Assembly: GCA_003663325.1 (NCBI GenBank)
Contig: QMZT01000004.1
Span: forward strand, 1-43,188
Direction: 5' to 3'
Source: Candidatus Aenigmatarchaeota archaeon
GTDB lineage: Archaea; Aenigmatarchaeota; Aenigmatarchaeia; QMZP01; QMZT01
DNA: 43,188 bases
Below the pieces are notes generated by a model. It saw only the letters and a list, made by a program, of their open reading frames with translations. It was not told where the DNA came from and did no database searches. Below, in pieces: positions 28,003 through 37,705 of the stretch. The translations under genes were made by a program, and so were the position numbers. How positions within the stretch are numbered: position 1 is the stretch's first letter; the number at the start of each line of letters is the position of its first letter.

Positions 28003-28236
28003 CTATCTTTTTTTGATATACCTGAGGTATAGATGTGGAAACACGTGAAGGATAAGTACTATCAAAAAGGGTATTTCCATATTTAAATGTATGAGCAATG
28101 CCAGATTTTTATTTATAATTTTATGAAAACCAAACTTGCCTGTTATCGAGAACCCCGTGATTAGGTAGAGCAAAATGAATAATAAAAGTATGTAACCACA
28201 TACACGCCCTGTTCTAAGCAGTGTTGATGGTTTCAT
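28003..28236 (-). CDS. Small histidine-bearing membrane protein (cytochrome b / DUF4405-like)
   Basis: 77 aa, two TM segments with His residues (GFHK, LIHLN, LHVFPHLY); 3 nt upstream of the radical SAM gene, same strand. Confidence 0.5.
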   Translation of the reverse strand: MKPSTLLRTGRVCGYILLLFILLYLITGFSITGKFGFHKIINKNLALLIHLNMEIPFLIVLILHVFPHLYLRYIKKR

Positions 28237-28259
28237 TCATTAAATATTTCCATTTAGAT

Positions 28260-28997
28260 TTAAAATGTTATTATTTTTGCATACCTTCTACTTTTTCTTA
28301 CAGTTATTGCATCTCCATACCTTAGCTTTTTTACCTGCTCTTCTTGCCCATCAACGCATACCTCGGCCTCATTGCTAAGTATTATAATACCTACCTCCCC
28401 CTCCTCTATTATTACCTCCCCGCTCTTAAGTTTACCAGCATAAGGAGCAAGTGCTATTACACCAAACCTATCCCCATTGCGTAGAGGTTTTGCACCAGCC
28501 GAGCCAGCAAACGCTGTGGAACCTGTTGGTGTATATGCTATTATCCCAGAACACCTTTCTATTGTAAGTTCATTATCAATCTGCAATTCCGCATTTAACA
28601 TCCTTCTAGTATATATCGCGCTTATTAAAAACTCGTTTATTGCGATAAAGGGTAGTTTTTTCCCATTTACTTCACATTCCAGCCTGAGTATGTTATTTAA
28701 AAAATAATCCCTACCCTCTTTTCCACTCAAAATCCTATTAAGTTTCTCCATGTAATCCTTTTCGCACGCGCTCATATAATGGCCGATTGAGGTTCCGGGT
28801 TTTATACCAAAGATTGGAGCATCTATAGCGGAATGATATCTGAAAAGTGTGCCATCACCACCTATTATTATAAAAAAATCGGCGCTTTTCATACTATTTG
28901 TAATCTCTATTCCCCTCTCCGTTAGCAGAGACATTACATTGTACTTTATCTCATCGCATTTCTTTTTGGCAAGTATCTTAACCTTGGTGGGTTTCAT
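28260..28997 (-). CDS. nadK: NAD kinase
   Basis: IIIGGDGTLFRYHSA, AYTPTGSTAFAGSAG, VCVDGQEE. Confidence 0.92.
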   Translation of the reverse strand: MKPTKVKILAKKKCDEIKYNVMSLLTERGIEITNSMKSADFFIIIGGDGTLFRYHSAIDAPIFGIKPGTSIGHYMSACEKDYMEKLNRILSGKEGRDYFLNNILRLECEVNGKKLPFIAINEFLISAIYTRRMLNAELQIDNELTIERCSGIIAYTPTGSTAFAGSAGAKPLRNGDRFGVIALAPYAGKLKSGEVIIEEGEVGIIILSNEAEVCVDGQEEQVKKLRYGDAITVRKSRRYAKIITF

Positions 28998-29026
28998 ATT
29001 AATATCTTAACTTCTCAGATATATTA

Positions 29027-29272
29027 ATGGTTTATAACACTATTAATAAGCTAAAGTGGACAAATAAACTTGGAAGATGTAAGATTATATTTGTTCATAG
29101 GGGCGCGACAAATAATATAAAGACCATCTCTGGCGATCAAATAACGGAGGTAAGAAAGACGTATTTCTGTTATAAAAGTAATGGCAAAGAAACATTCATA
29201 CCTTATCACAGGGTTAAAATGATAAAGATTGATGGAAGGGTGATATGGAAAAGGTTAAGAAGATCTGGCTAG
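29027..29272 (+). CDS. DUF504-like small protein
   Basis: INKLKWTNKLGRCKIIFVHRGATNNIKTISGDQI...FIPYHRVKMIKIDGRVIWKR. Confidence 0.75.
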   Translation: MVYNTINKLKWTNKLGRCKIIFVHRGATNNIKTISGDQITEVRKTYFCYKSNGKETFIPYHRVKMIKIDGRVIWKRLRRSG

Positions 29273-31429
29273 TTGATTTTTTATATCCCTCGCTGTTTTT
29301 GTACCGATAATACGTTCCAGGGTATGAAGCGGGATCTTTCTCAAATCAGACAAACTTCTTATCCCCGAATTATGCAGCGTTCTTGCCTTTACTCTGCCTA
29401 TACCTTTTAATTTAACAAATGGCAAAAGCTCAGCCCTTATGCCATATTTAAGCCTTATTCTCAACTTTCTTATCTCCTTTAAGATATCCTTGTAACCAAG
29501 AAGCAATGCAAGCTCATGCATAGCATATAAGAGCCAGTCCATATTCTCTATCCTAACCCTAAGCTCACCTGGTGTAACATTATACTTCTCCAGTATTTTA
29601 TCTTCCCCCATTTCATCTATCCAGTCCATGAATAGCATTGCTGTCTTTATGGATCTTATATAATCCTCATACTCTATATCCCATTCATCTGGAACCTTTT
29701 CAATAAGCATATCCTCATTGGCTACAATAAATTCACTTATAGCTTTAAACTCATTTTGCCTTACCCCGAGCAAAGGCTTCATTTCGTTTGTATTTGAGAG
29801 TAATTGTAAAATACCAATATCACTTATACATTTCATATGCTTTAGGCTTGAGATTATCTTATGTGCCGTTATGGGGTCTATATAAAGCTCTGACACCCTT
29901 CTACCTATAAGCGTTGCCTTTAGCCTTTTATCAGATAGTAGCTCGTAAGCACTAACGAAATCTCCATGGCTGTTGTTAATCTCGATGAAACCAAAACCCT
30001 TCAGCATAAGCAGGATATGCTCTATTATACCAAATAACTTATCTATGGCTTTATATTGATAGGCATAGAAGGTTTTTGAAAAAAACTCAAGCAAAGCATT
30101 AGTAGTCAGCTGATCGACTGCTATAAGTGCAAGTATATGCATTCTTAATATGGGCTCAACACCAAGCTTTGATGTTATTCTTTCTGTTTCCCCTGTTATG
30201 TATTGTTCCCATATATAGTTTGCATCCTTTTTATTCTTTGCGATTATTATTGCTTCACCTTCTTTGTCATATTTGGGTCTTCCAGCCCTTCCCATCATCT
30301 GTTCTATCTCAAGCACAGGTATATAGTCCATACCATAGCTAGCATCATAGCGTTTGATATCTCTTATTATTACTCTATAGGCAGGCAGGTTTATACCCGC
30401 GGCAAGTGTTGGCGTAGCCACTATGATCTTTATTAACCCATCTTTGAACGCTTGCTCAATCTCGTTGCGTTGCTCATTAACTATACCTGCATGATGGAAC
30501 GCTGAACCATTTCTAATACAAAAAGCGAGCCTTTCACACTGTCTTGTTTTATGCTCCAGCGCGTGCTCTATTTTATTGGCAATCTTAAGCAATTTCATAC
30601 CATCTTCATATCCTACATACCCCTTTGTTAATTTTGCAAGCTTTTCTGCAAGCGCTTCGGCATTTCTTCTTGTTGATACGAATATTAATGCTTGCTTACC
30701 CCTTTTAAGGGTGTCCCTCACCAATCCTTCCAAGCCACCTGCTTCCAAACTACCTTTTTCAGGGAAGAAACGAACCTTGTTGTCAAAATAGACACCTTTG
30801 TAAAGTGTTACAGGCCTGTAATTAACCTCCACGCCCCTTGCATTTATCCATTCTGCAATTTCTTCATAATTCCTTATTGTTGCTGAAAGACATACAAATT
30901 GTGGGCTTATGCTCTCCCTCAATTTTGTCAATAGTATCTCAAGCGTGGGTCCTCTTGTCGGATCGTTAAGCAAATGCACCTCATCTGCTATGATTACACC
31001 AGCATCATAAACCCATGTTACATTATGCCTTAATAGTGAGTCAAGTTTCTCGCTGGTAACGATTATTATGTCATACTTTGCAAGCCAAGAATCACTTGAA
31101 TCAAGATCACCAGTACTTATACCCACCTTTATTCCTAACTTTTCATATTTTTCTTTAAAATCATTATACTTTTCATTTGCTAATGCTCTCAATGGAACGA
31201 TATAGATTGCCTTCTTACCCTGTCTTATTGCATTTATCGCTGCAAACTCCGCAACGAGCGTTTTGCCCGATGCGGTAGGAGCAGCAATAACCACATTGTT
31301 ACCATCCAATATGCCTGCTTTAAGCGCTGCATGCTGAACAGGATTAAGCTTTTTTATTCCAGCCTGTTTCATAACCAACTCAACCACGTCTTCGATTCTA
31401 GAAATATCATCTTTGAGCATTTTTTTCAT
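29255..31429 (-). CDS. hel308: Hel308-type superfamily 2 DNA helicase
   Basis: APTASGKTLVAEFA, ADEVHLLND, LSATIRNYEEIAEWI, MMGRAGRPKYD, C-terminal HhH LKGIGRVKARTLHNSGI. Confidence 0.92.
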   Translation of the reverse strand: MKKMLKDDISRIEDVVELVMKQAGIKKLNPVQHAALKAGILDGNNVVIAAPTASGKTLVAEFAAINAIRQGKKAIYIVPLRALANEKYNDFKEKYEKLGIKVGISTGDLDSSDSWLAKYDIIIVTSEKLDSLLRHNVTWVYDAGVIIADEVHLLNDPTRGPTLEILLTKLRESISPQFVCLSATIRNYEEIAEWINARGVEVNYRPVTLYKGVYFDNKVRFFPEKGSLEAGGLEGLVRDTLKRGKQALIFVSTRRNAEALAEKLAKLTKGYVGYEDGMKLLKIANKIEHALEHKTRQCERLAFCIRNGSAFHHAGIVNEQRNEIEQAFKDGLIKIIVATPTLAAGINLPAYRVIIRDIKRYDASYGMDYIPVLEIEQMMGRAGRPKYDKEGEAIIIAKNKKDANYIWEQYITGETERITSKLGVEPILRMHILALIAVDQLTTNALLEFFSKTFYAYQYKAIDKLFGIIEHILLMLKGFGFIEINNSHGDFVSAYELLSDKRLKATLIGRRVSELYIDPITAHKIISSLKHMKCISDIGILQLLSNTNEMKPLLGVRQNEFKAISEFIVANEDMLIEKVPDEWDIEYEDYIRSIKTAMLFMDWIDEMGEDKILEKYNVTPGELRVRIENMDWLLYAMHELALLLGYKDILKEIRKLRIRLKYGIRAELLPFVKLKGIGRVKARTLHNSGIRSLSDLRKIPLHTLERIIGTKTARDIKNQLARSS

Positions 31430-31499
31430 AAAAAAGGTAAAATTTCAATACTTAAAAGAAAAATGGTATTTAATAAACTAAATCTTTCAAATATTTATA

Positions 31500-32564
31500 A
31501 TGGCTTCATATAAATTGCTTTGTACGTGCATGCTGTGCCTTTTTGTTTTTATCAGCGGATGTGTTCAAGAAAGTAAAATTGCTAAGGAGGTAAAAGGCAG
31601 CGGGTATGCTTCGCAAGCATTCGCAAGATTAAATAAAACATTTAATTACAGAATTGGTGCGCTTGGATGGCATGAGAAAGAGCTATATGAACAAGCCAGC
31701 TTGGGAATATTCTGGTCAAGACCCCATCCTGGCGATGCCATATGGCATTTGATAGAAAGAGCAAAGGGGCGTTATGATTGGTCATCACTCGATAGAACAG
31801 TTAGAAATGCACAGAATTTGGGAATAAATCTGATCATAACAATATGGCCATATGCTGAATGGGATCAAGCTTTATGCCACCCAGAGATGCCAGAAACACC
31901 AGACCCATTTGGTGGTATCTTGCCAAGGCGCAAAGGCATCCCGTGTGATTGGGAACACTATCAAAGATTTTTAATGGCATTGGTTGAGCGATACGATGGA
32001 GATGGAAAGGATGATATGCCTGGCCTTATTTACCCCGTGAAATACTTTGAAATTGGCAATGAGCCGGAGATGACACATGGGTATGATATATTTTTTCAGG
32101 GGACGCCAGAGGATTATGCTATTTTGCTAAAAAAGAGCGCAGAAGCTATAAGAAAAGCTAATAATGAAGCAAAAATATTGCACGCAGGTATTGCTTCAAG
32201 CTTTGAATTCTCTAGAGATTTCTGGAGCAAGGTATTTTCTCATGAAAATATAGGAAAATATTTTGACATAGCAAATATACACGATCTCCAAGGCGCAGAA
32301 GATGGAAATGTAAGATTTGTTAAAGCCTTGCTTAAAGAGAATGGCATTGATGATAAGCCTGTATGGGTTACAGAGTTTTCTCTTTATAACACACCAGAGG
32401 GTGAAGGCAAGCTTGATTTTGAGAAAGTGGAGGAGAGGATCAAAAAGGCATTTGAAAAGGGGGCAGAAAAGATATTCCTTATACTACCTCCTGTTTTTGC
32501 AGAAATGGGAAAACAAGACAGTGAAAGAATAAGGGATTTAATTGATAAATACAACAAGCCGTGA
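31500..32564 (+). CDS. Putative lipoprotein with (beta/alpha)8 glycoside hydrolase-like domain (clan GH-A like)
   Basis: Lipobox FISGC; KYFEIGNEPEMTHGYD (acid/base-like NEP) and KPVWVTEFSLYNTPEG (nucleophile-like E). Confidence 0.65.
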   Translation: MASYKLLCTCMLCLFVFISGCVQESKIAKEVKGSGYASQAFARLNKTFNYRIGALGWHEKELYEQASLGIFWSRPHPGDAIWHLIERAKGRYDWSSLDRTVRNAQNLGINLIITIWPYAEWDQALCHPEMPETPDPFGGILPRRKGIPCDWEHYQRFLMALVERYDGDGKDDMPGLIYPVKYFEIGNEPEMTHGYDIFFQGTPEDYAILLKKSAEAIRKANNEAKILHAGIASSFEFSRDFWSKVFSHENIGKYFDIANIHDLQGAEDGNVRFVKALLKENGIDDKPVWVTEFSLYNTPEGEGKLDFEKVEERIKKAFEKGAEKIFLILPPVFAEMGKQDSERIRDLIDKYNKP

Positions 32565-32567
32565 AAA

Positions 32568-33095
32568 TTAGTTCTCTAGCTTTTCACTAACAATATGGCA
32601 TGGGGTTGGGAATTTCGATGCGGCAACCTTTAATGCACGCTTACCCATAGCTTCAAAATTCTCTGGTACCCTTATCTCTATTAATTTTTGATTACTCCTC
32701 ACTCTGGCTGCCATACCTATCGGCCTACCGAAGGATTTCCTCATTCCTGTTTGAAACCTGTCTGCACCAGCTCCTGTCGCAAGGGGATTTTCTCTCAAAA
32801 CGTGATGCGGATATACCAATATCTTAACAAAGTAATTATTTTCACCAACAAGCTTTGATAATTGCTTTGTTACAGCCATCCTTGCCGCTTCTAATGCATT
32901 ATGTCTTATTTGAACGGGTTTTTTTGATAGCAAGAACATCTTTATACCAAACTTCTTATCCTTGGCTCCTATCTCAAATCTGTGTATTTTTGGATAGGGC
33001 ACACCTTTTACATAACTCTTTCTCGGCTTACTTTTGGATTGTCTAGTATAAGGCCTCTCCAACTTCCTGTAACATTTTGCAGGTCTTAACCCCAT
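32568..33095 (-). CDS. rpl10e: Ribosomal protein L10e/L16 family
   Basis: MGLRPAKCYRKLERPYTRQSKSKPRKSYVKGVPYPKIHRFEIG; start moved to the ATG at 33095. Confidence 0.95.
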   Translation of the reverse strand: MGLRPAKCYRKLERPYTRQSKSKPRKSYVKGVPYPKIHRFEIGAKDKKFGIKMFLLSKKPVQIRHNALEAARMAVTKQLSKLVGENNYFVKILVYPHHVLRENPLATGAGADRFQTGMRKSFGRPIGMAARVRSNQKLIEIRVPENFEAMGKRALKVAASKFPTPCHIVSEKLEN

Positions 33096-33144
33096 AAAAA
33101 ACACCTCAAATAAAATTAAATACCAGGAAACATTTAAATAACTA

Positions 33145-33876
33145 TCAATACATTCCGAATTTTTCTCTAACCACAGCTTTCCATTGCTTGTACTCTTGCT
33201 CATCCACATGCAACCTTTTAATAACCTCTGCTTCCATTGCCTTTGCCAATTCAGGGTTATGTTTATATCTCTGATGTGCAGCTATTACAAACTCTTGCCA
33301 AGGCTTTGTTGCCACACATTCTGCAATAAAGTAAAGGCCACCTGCAGACAGACCAGTACCGTCTATCTCTTCTGATCCAGCTAACACGTACGGGAAATCT
33401 TCAATAATATCAAACCATCTCAGCTTGCCCTCCTTTACAAATTTACCATAAAGTATTGCTTCTTGCTGTGGTGGAGGGTTAGCTTTTAGATACTTTCTTA
33501 ACCTTTCCATCTCACAGTACTCTCTTATGAATATATCTGTAAGTATCTTTGCTGCTTCTATATAAGAAAGTATACTACAATTTTTAAATTCGCCGTAAAC
33601 GGAGAGAAAATCAATAACAGCATCTTCAACATTTAAAGGTGATGAAAGAAGCCTTTCCCTACTCACACTCTTTCTAGGGGAAAGTTGAATGGAAATTGAG
33701 AAATATCCCTTTATATCTAGTGGCTCGATATTATTAGGGATGGTTGATTTATACGCTATACAATCCTCGCCCTCTTGAAATCTAAAATCAGGTAAATGCA
33801 GGCCAGCTCGCTCAAACTTTTTCTCAATTATCTCCAAACGCCTTTCCGTTCTTCTTCGCCTCCCCATACTAACCAC
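33145..33876 (-). CDS. Hypothetical protein, ~243 aa
   Basis: Long intact ORF with charged/soluble composition upstream of rpl10e, same strand; no family recognised. Confidence 0.6.
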   Translation of the reverse strand: MVSMGRRRRTERRLEIIEKKFERAGLHLPDFRFQEGEDCIAYKSTIPNNIEPLDIKGYFSISIQLSPRKSVSRERLLSSPLNVEDAVIDFLSVYGEFKNCSILSYIEAAKILTDIFIREYCEMERLRKYLKANPPPQQEAILYGKFVKEGKLRWFDIIEDFPYVLAGSEEIDGTGLSAGGLYFIAECVATKPWQEFVIAAHQRYKHNPELAKAMEAEVIKRLHVDEQEYKQWKAVVREKFGMY

Positions 33877-33958
33877 TGGAATAAAATTTTATTTAGCAAT
33901 AACAAATTTAACCTTTACCTCTCCAAAAGATTTTAAGTATTAAAATCAAGGGTGTAAT

Positions 33959-35206
33959 ATGAGCAAAATTGCTTGTATAGATCTGGCTGAGAAAGGTAAA
34001 CTCAAGTTGGAATGGGCAGAGCGGCACATGCCTGTACTTATGCAAATAAGGAAAAGGTTTAAAAAGGAAAAACCATTATCTGGTAAAAAAATAGCATGCT
34101 GCTTGCATGTTACAAAAGAGACGGGAGCATTAGTTAGAACGCTTGCAGAGGGAGGCGCAAAGGTGTTTGTTACTGCCAGCAACCCTTTATCTACACAAGA
34201 CGATGTAGCGGCAGCCCTCGTAAAAAATGGCATTGAGGTTTTTGCTTGGCGTGGGAATCATGAAAAATATTATTGGTGTATAGACCAGGTATTAAATGCG
34301 GGGCCTCACATATTAATGGATGATGGTGCTGACCTAATAACGAGGGTGCATACAAAAAGGAAAGAGCTGGCAAGTAATATAATAGGCGGAACGGAGGAAA
34401 CCACAACAGGTGTGACCAGATTTAAGGTAATGGAAAAGGATAACAAGCTATTATTTCCGGTTATAGCGGTTAATGATGCATACACCAAGTATCTCTTTGA
34501 TAATAGATATGGAACAGGCCAGTCTACAATAGATGGTATACTTAGAGCAACAAATGTCCTCATTGCTGGCAAAACCTTCGTTGTCGCGGGCTATGGATGG
34601 TGCTCAAGAGGCATAGCTATGAGGGCAAGGGGCATGGGAGCGAATGTAATAGTTACAGAGGTTGACCCATTAAGAGCTTTAGAGGCGGTAATGGACGGCT
34701 TTAGGGTAATGCCTATGAGCGAGGCAGCAAAATATGGCGATATATTTGTTACTGCTACGGGCGATAAAGATGTTATAAGAGGGGAGCATTTCAAAGCTAT
34801 GAAAAATAACGTTATATTGGCTAACGCTGGCCATTTCAATGTTGAGATAAGCATAAAAGACCTAGAAGGTATGGCAAAAAGTAAAAAGACAATAAGAGAG
34901 AATGTTGAAGAATATACATTGGGAGATGGAAAGAGATTGTATCTTCTTGCAGAGGGAAGGCTTGTGAATTTAGCATGCGCTGAAGGCCACCCAAGTGAGG
35001 TAATGGATATGAGTTTTGCGAACCAAGCATTATGTACTGAATATCTCGTAAAAAATGGCATGCACATGCAGGCAAAGGTATACAGGGTGCCAGGGGAAAT
35101 AGATAATAAGGTGGCAAAGCTAAAACTGAAAAGTATGGGTATATCAATAGACAAACTAACAGAGGAGCAAAAAAGATACCTTAATGAGTGGAAAGAAGGG
35201 ACATAA
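33959..35206 (+). CDS. ahcY: Adenosylhomocysteinase
   Basis: [84 protein letters not shown]. Confidence 0.96.
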   Translation: MSKIACIDLAEKGKLKLEWAERHMPVLMQIRKRFKKEKPLSGKKIACCLHVTKETGALVRTLAEGGAKVFVTASNPLSTQDDVAAALVKNGIEVFAWRGNHEKYYWCIDQVLNAGPHILMDDGADLITRVHTKRKELASNIIGGTEETTTGVTRFKVMEKDNKLLFPVIAVNDAYTKYLFDNRYGTGQSTIDGILRATNVLIAGKTFVVAGYGWCSRGIAMRARGMGANVIVTEVDPLRALEAVMDGFRVMPMSEAAKYGDIFVTATGDKDVIRGEHFKAMKNNVILANAGHFNVEISIKDLEGMAKSKKTIRENVEEYTLGDGKRLYLLAEGRLVNLACAEGHPSEVMDMSFANQALCTEYLVKNGMHMQAKVYRVPGEIDNKVAKLKLKSMGISIDKLTEEQKRYLNEWKEGT

Positions 35207-35237
35207 ATTTTTAAGTATAATTACTATTACTATAATT

Positions 35238-36425
35238 ATGGTTATAGTAAAAAGATTTGATGATGAAAAAAGAATAAAAAAGGCATCTCTGCCATTGTTG
35301 GTTTATGGCAGAAGAAAAACAGGGAAAACATTTTTAGTTAAGTATATCTTTAAAGATGCAAACTATTTCTTCGTTAGAAGGGATAAAACTATATTTTATG
35401 AAAAAAGAGATGAAAATATAAGATATGATGAGCTTGTGAGGATCATAGAAGAAAATAAAGGGACTATAATCATAGATGAGTTTCATAGGCTTGGGGAAGA
35501 TTTTTTGGAATTTTTACATATAAAGCAACCAAAAAACCTAATCCTTATCACATCAACATTAAACCTAGCAAGGAAGTTGATTACACAAAAATCACCAATT
35601 CTTGGACTCTTCATGGAATTTAGGCTTGATCTAATAAGTGAGAAAGATATTTTAAAGAATATGCGAAAATGTCTCAAGGGAAAGGAATTAATAGAAAATT
35701 GTGTTTATTTAAGAGAGCCCCTCCTGCTCAGATTTTTTAAAAACAAGAGAATAGATTTTAACTATCTGAAGCTTACAATACCAGCATTAATAGGAGAGAT
35801 TTTTGGGGAAGAAGGCAGAGAAATATCAAGCAGATATGAAGGAATATTAAGAGCCATAGCAACAGGGAAAAATACGGTATCTGAGATAGTATCTTATCTC
35901 TACTCATATAGATTGATAGATAAAGAGGATAGCAGCGTAGTGAAACAGTATTTAAAAAATCTTATTGAGTTAGGACTTATAACAAGGATTAAAGATTATT
36001 TCAGAAATAGATGGTTCTACTTTATAGCATCACCTGTTATTGATCTTTACTATTATCTTGATGAGAAGTATAATTTTTCTGAAAACGAACTTGGAGAGAA
36101 ATACTTCAAAGAGAAGGTGGGAAAGCATGTAGAGCATTTCTTTAGAGATTTGCTCTCCAAGATTCTTAATAAAAGAAGTTTTATAATCTCAAAACCTGAT
36201 CACGAAATAGATATAGCACTTGCTGACTTCAACAAGCTTAGACTTGTTGGCGAAGTTAAGTGGAAAAATAGAATAAGCAGGGATGAGATCATGAAGATTG
36301 AAGAAAACTTGAAGAGGTATGGATGTGAAAGAATATTAATAGTACCGAGTAAAAGGGCCCTAAAAAAGAGTATAATGGGTATAAAAGTGTTAGATGTAGA
36401 TGATGTTGTATCGCTTGTATCGTAA
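35238..36425 (+). CDS. Archaeal AAA+ ATPase with C-terminal DUF234/PD-(D/E)xK-like region
   Basis: LLVYGRRKTGKTFLVKYIF, TIIIDEFHRLGEDFLEFLH; C-term KPDHEIDIALADFNKLRLVGEVKWKNRIS. Confidence 0.82.
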   Translation: MVIVKRFDDEKRIKKASLPLLVYGRRKTGKTFLVKYIFKDANYFFVRRDKTIFYEKRDENIRYDELVRIIEENKGTIIIDEFHRLGEDFLEFLHIKQPKNLILITSTLNLARKLITQKSPILGLFMEFRLDLISEKDILKNMRKCLKGKELIENCVYLREPLLLRFFKNKRIDFNYLKLTIPALIGEIFGEEGREISSRYEGILRAIATGKNTVSEIVSYLYSYRLIDKEDSSVVKQYLKNLIELGLITRIKDYFRNRWFYFIASPVIDLYYYLDEKYNFSENELGEKYFKEKVGKHVEHFFRDLLSKILNKRSFIISKPDHEIDIALADFNKLRLVGEVKWKNRISRDEIMKIEENLKRYGCERILIVPSKRALKKSIMGIKVLDVDDVVSLVS

Positions 36426-36432
36426 AAGAAAG

Positions 36433-37374
36433 CTAGCTATACAGTCTCTTAGCAAACTTTTCCAACATCTCCATGCCTTTAATCTCTTCTTTGAACATCT
36501 CCACTTCTTTTATCCTTAGCTTGCTAAAAATCTTCTTTATCTCCTCTATACGCTTTAACTGTTGCTCTCTTTTTGCAGCGCAGAAATCACAACCTATGTT
36601 TGCTGGAATAATCTGATTTACTATAATCTCTTTTACCGGTATTCCATACTCATTAAGCACAGCATAAGCACGCTTTGATTCAAGAATGCTCATTGCTTCA
36701 GGTATTGTAACTATAACATATGTTGTCCTGTTAACATCTTTTAATATCTCTCTGGCTTTGTTTACCCTGTCCTTCAATTCTTCCAAGTACTTAATGTCCA
36801 TGTCACTATCTTCGCTTTTGCCAAACGGAAGAAGCTTCTTAAAGGTGTTTATGGCATGAGCAAAGGTTAGTCTTATTTTTATAACCTTTCCAACCCATGA
36901 ATCAAGAATATCAGGAAGTGATAAAAATCTGAGTGTATGGCCAGTAGGTGCCGTATCAAACACTATCACATCATACTCCTTGCTGTTCATGTACTGCAAA
37001 AATTTATCAAACGCAGCTATCTCATCTATACCAGGAGCTGTACCGGCAAGTTCAAAACCCTCCTCCAAACCAAACCCCTTTAGCATTTCCAGCTCGTTAA
37101 CCTTAACAGCAAGCTTCTCCCTGTATTCATCCATAGCCTTTTTTGGGTCAATTTCCACAGCATAAAGATTTCGCTTTATTTTTTTTATTTCCCCACCTAT
37201 CTCCACTTCAAAGGAATCAGAAAGAGAGTGGGCGGGATCTGTTGAAATTATTAATACCTTTTTACCATTATTTGCAAAATGAAGAGCTGTTGCAGCAGCA
37301 CAGCTTGTCTTGCCAACACCGCCTTTACCTGAAAATAAATAATACCTCGTTGCCCTATTTTTTCTAAAAATCAA
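36433..37374 (-). CDS. ArsA/Get3-family ATPase
   Basis: SGKGGVGKTSCAAATALHFANNGKKVLIISTDPAHSLSDSF, VFDTAPTGHTLRFLSLPD, Get3-like CxxC in NIGCDFCAAKREQQ. Confidence 0.93.
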   Translation of the reverse strand: MIFRKNRATRYYLFSGKGGVGKTSCAAATALHFANNGKKVLIISTDPAHSLSDSFEVEIGGEIKKIKRNLYAVEIDPKKAMDEYREKLAVKVNELEMLKGFGLEEGFELAGTAPGIDEIAAFDKFLQYMNSKEYDVIVFDTAPTGHTLRFLSLPDILDSWVGKVIKIRLTFAHAINTFKKLLPFGKSEDSDMDIKYLEELKDRVNKAREILKDVNRTTYVIVTIPEAMSILESKRAYAVLNEYGIPVKEIIVNQIIPANIGCDFCAAKREQQLKRIEEIKKIFSKLRIKEVEMFKEEIKGMEMLEKFAKRLYS

Positions 37375-37375
37375 T

Positions 37376-37633
37376 TTATACCACCTTTATATTGTAGAAA
37401 AATATCCATGAAGCAAACCAAATAAGGAGATAGGCAAGCATACCATTTGATACCCACCAATTTAGGCCTTTTCTACCAATCGTAGCCTGCAGTATATAGC
37501 CAACAATAAATAGCAGAGCTATACCATAGCAAACAGCAAGCCTATTATTCCCAACAAAGATCGATGCATAACCCATAGCAATACCAGCGATCGTATGCAT
37601 TACAATACTTGCCTTTTCTGCTTTCTTCTCCAT
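37376..37633 (-). CDS. Small membrane protein (85 aa), EMC6-like/DUF5379-like candidate
   Basis: Three hydrophobic segments, VMHTIAGIAMGYASIFVGN...GLNWWVSNGMLAYLLIWFASWIFFYN; 1 nt before the Get3-like gene. Confidence 0.55.
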   Translation of the reverse strand: MEKKAEKASIVMHTIAGIAMGYASIFVGNNRLAVCYGIALLFIVGYILQATIGRKGLNWWVSNGMLAYLLIWFASWIFFYNIKVV

Positions 37634-37705
37634 GTTAATAGGTAAGGATCTTTAGGATTTAAAAGGTTTATTACATAAATGTAGCTGAATATGCATATAA
37701 CAAAT

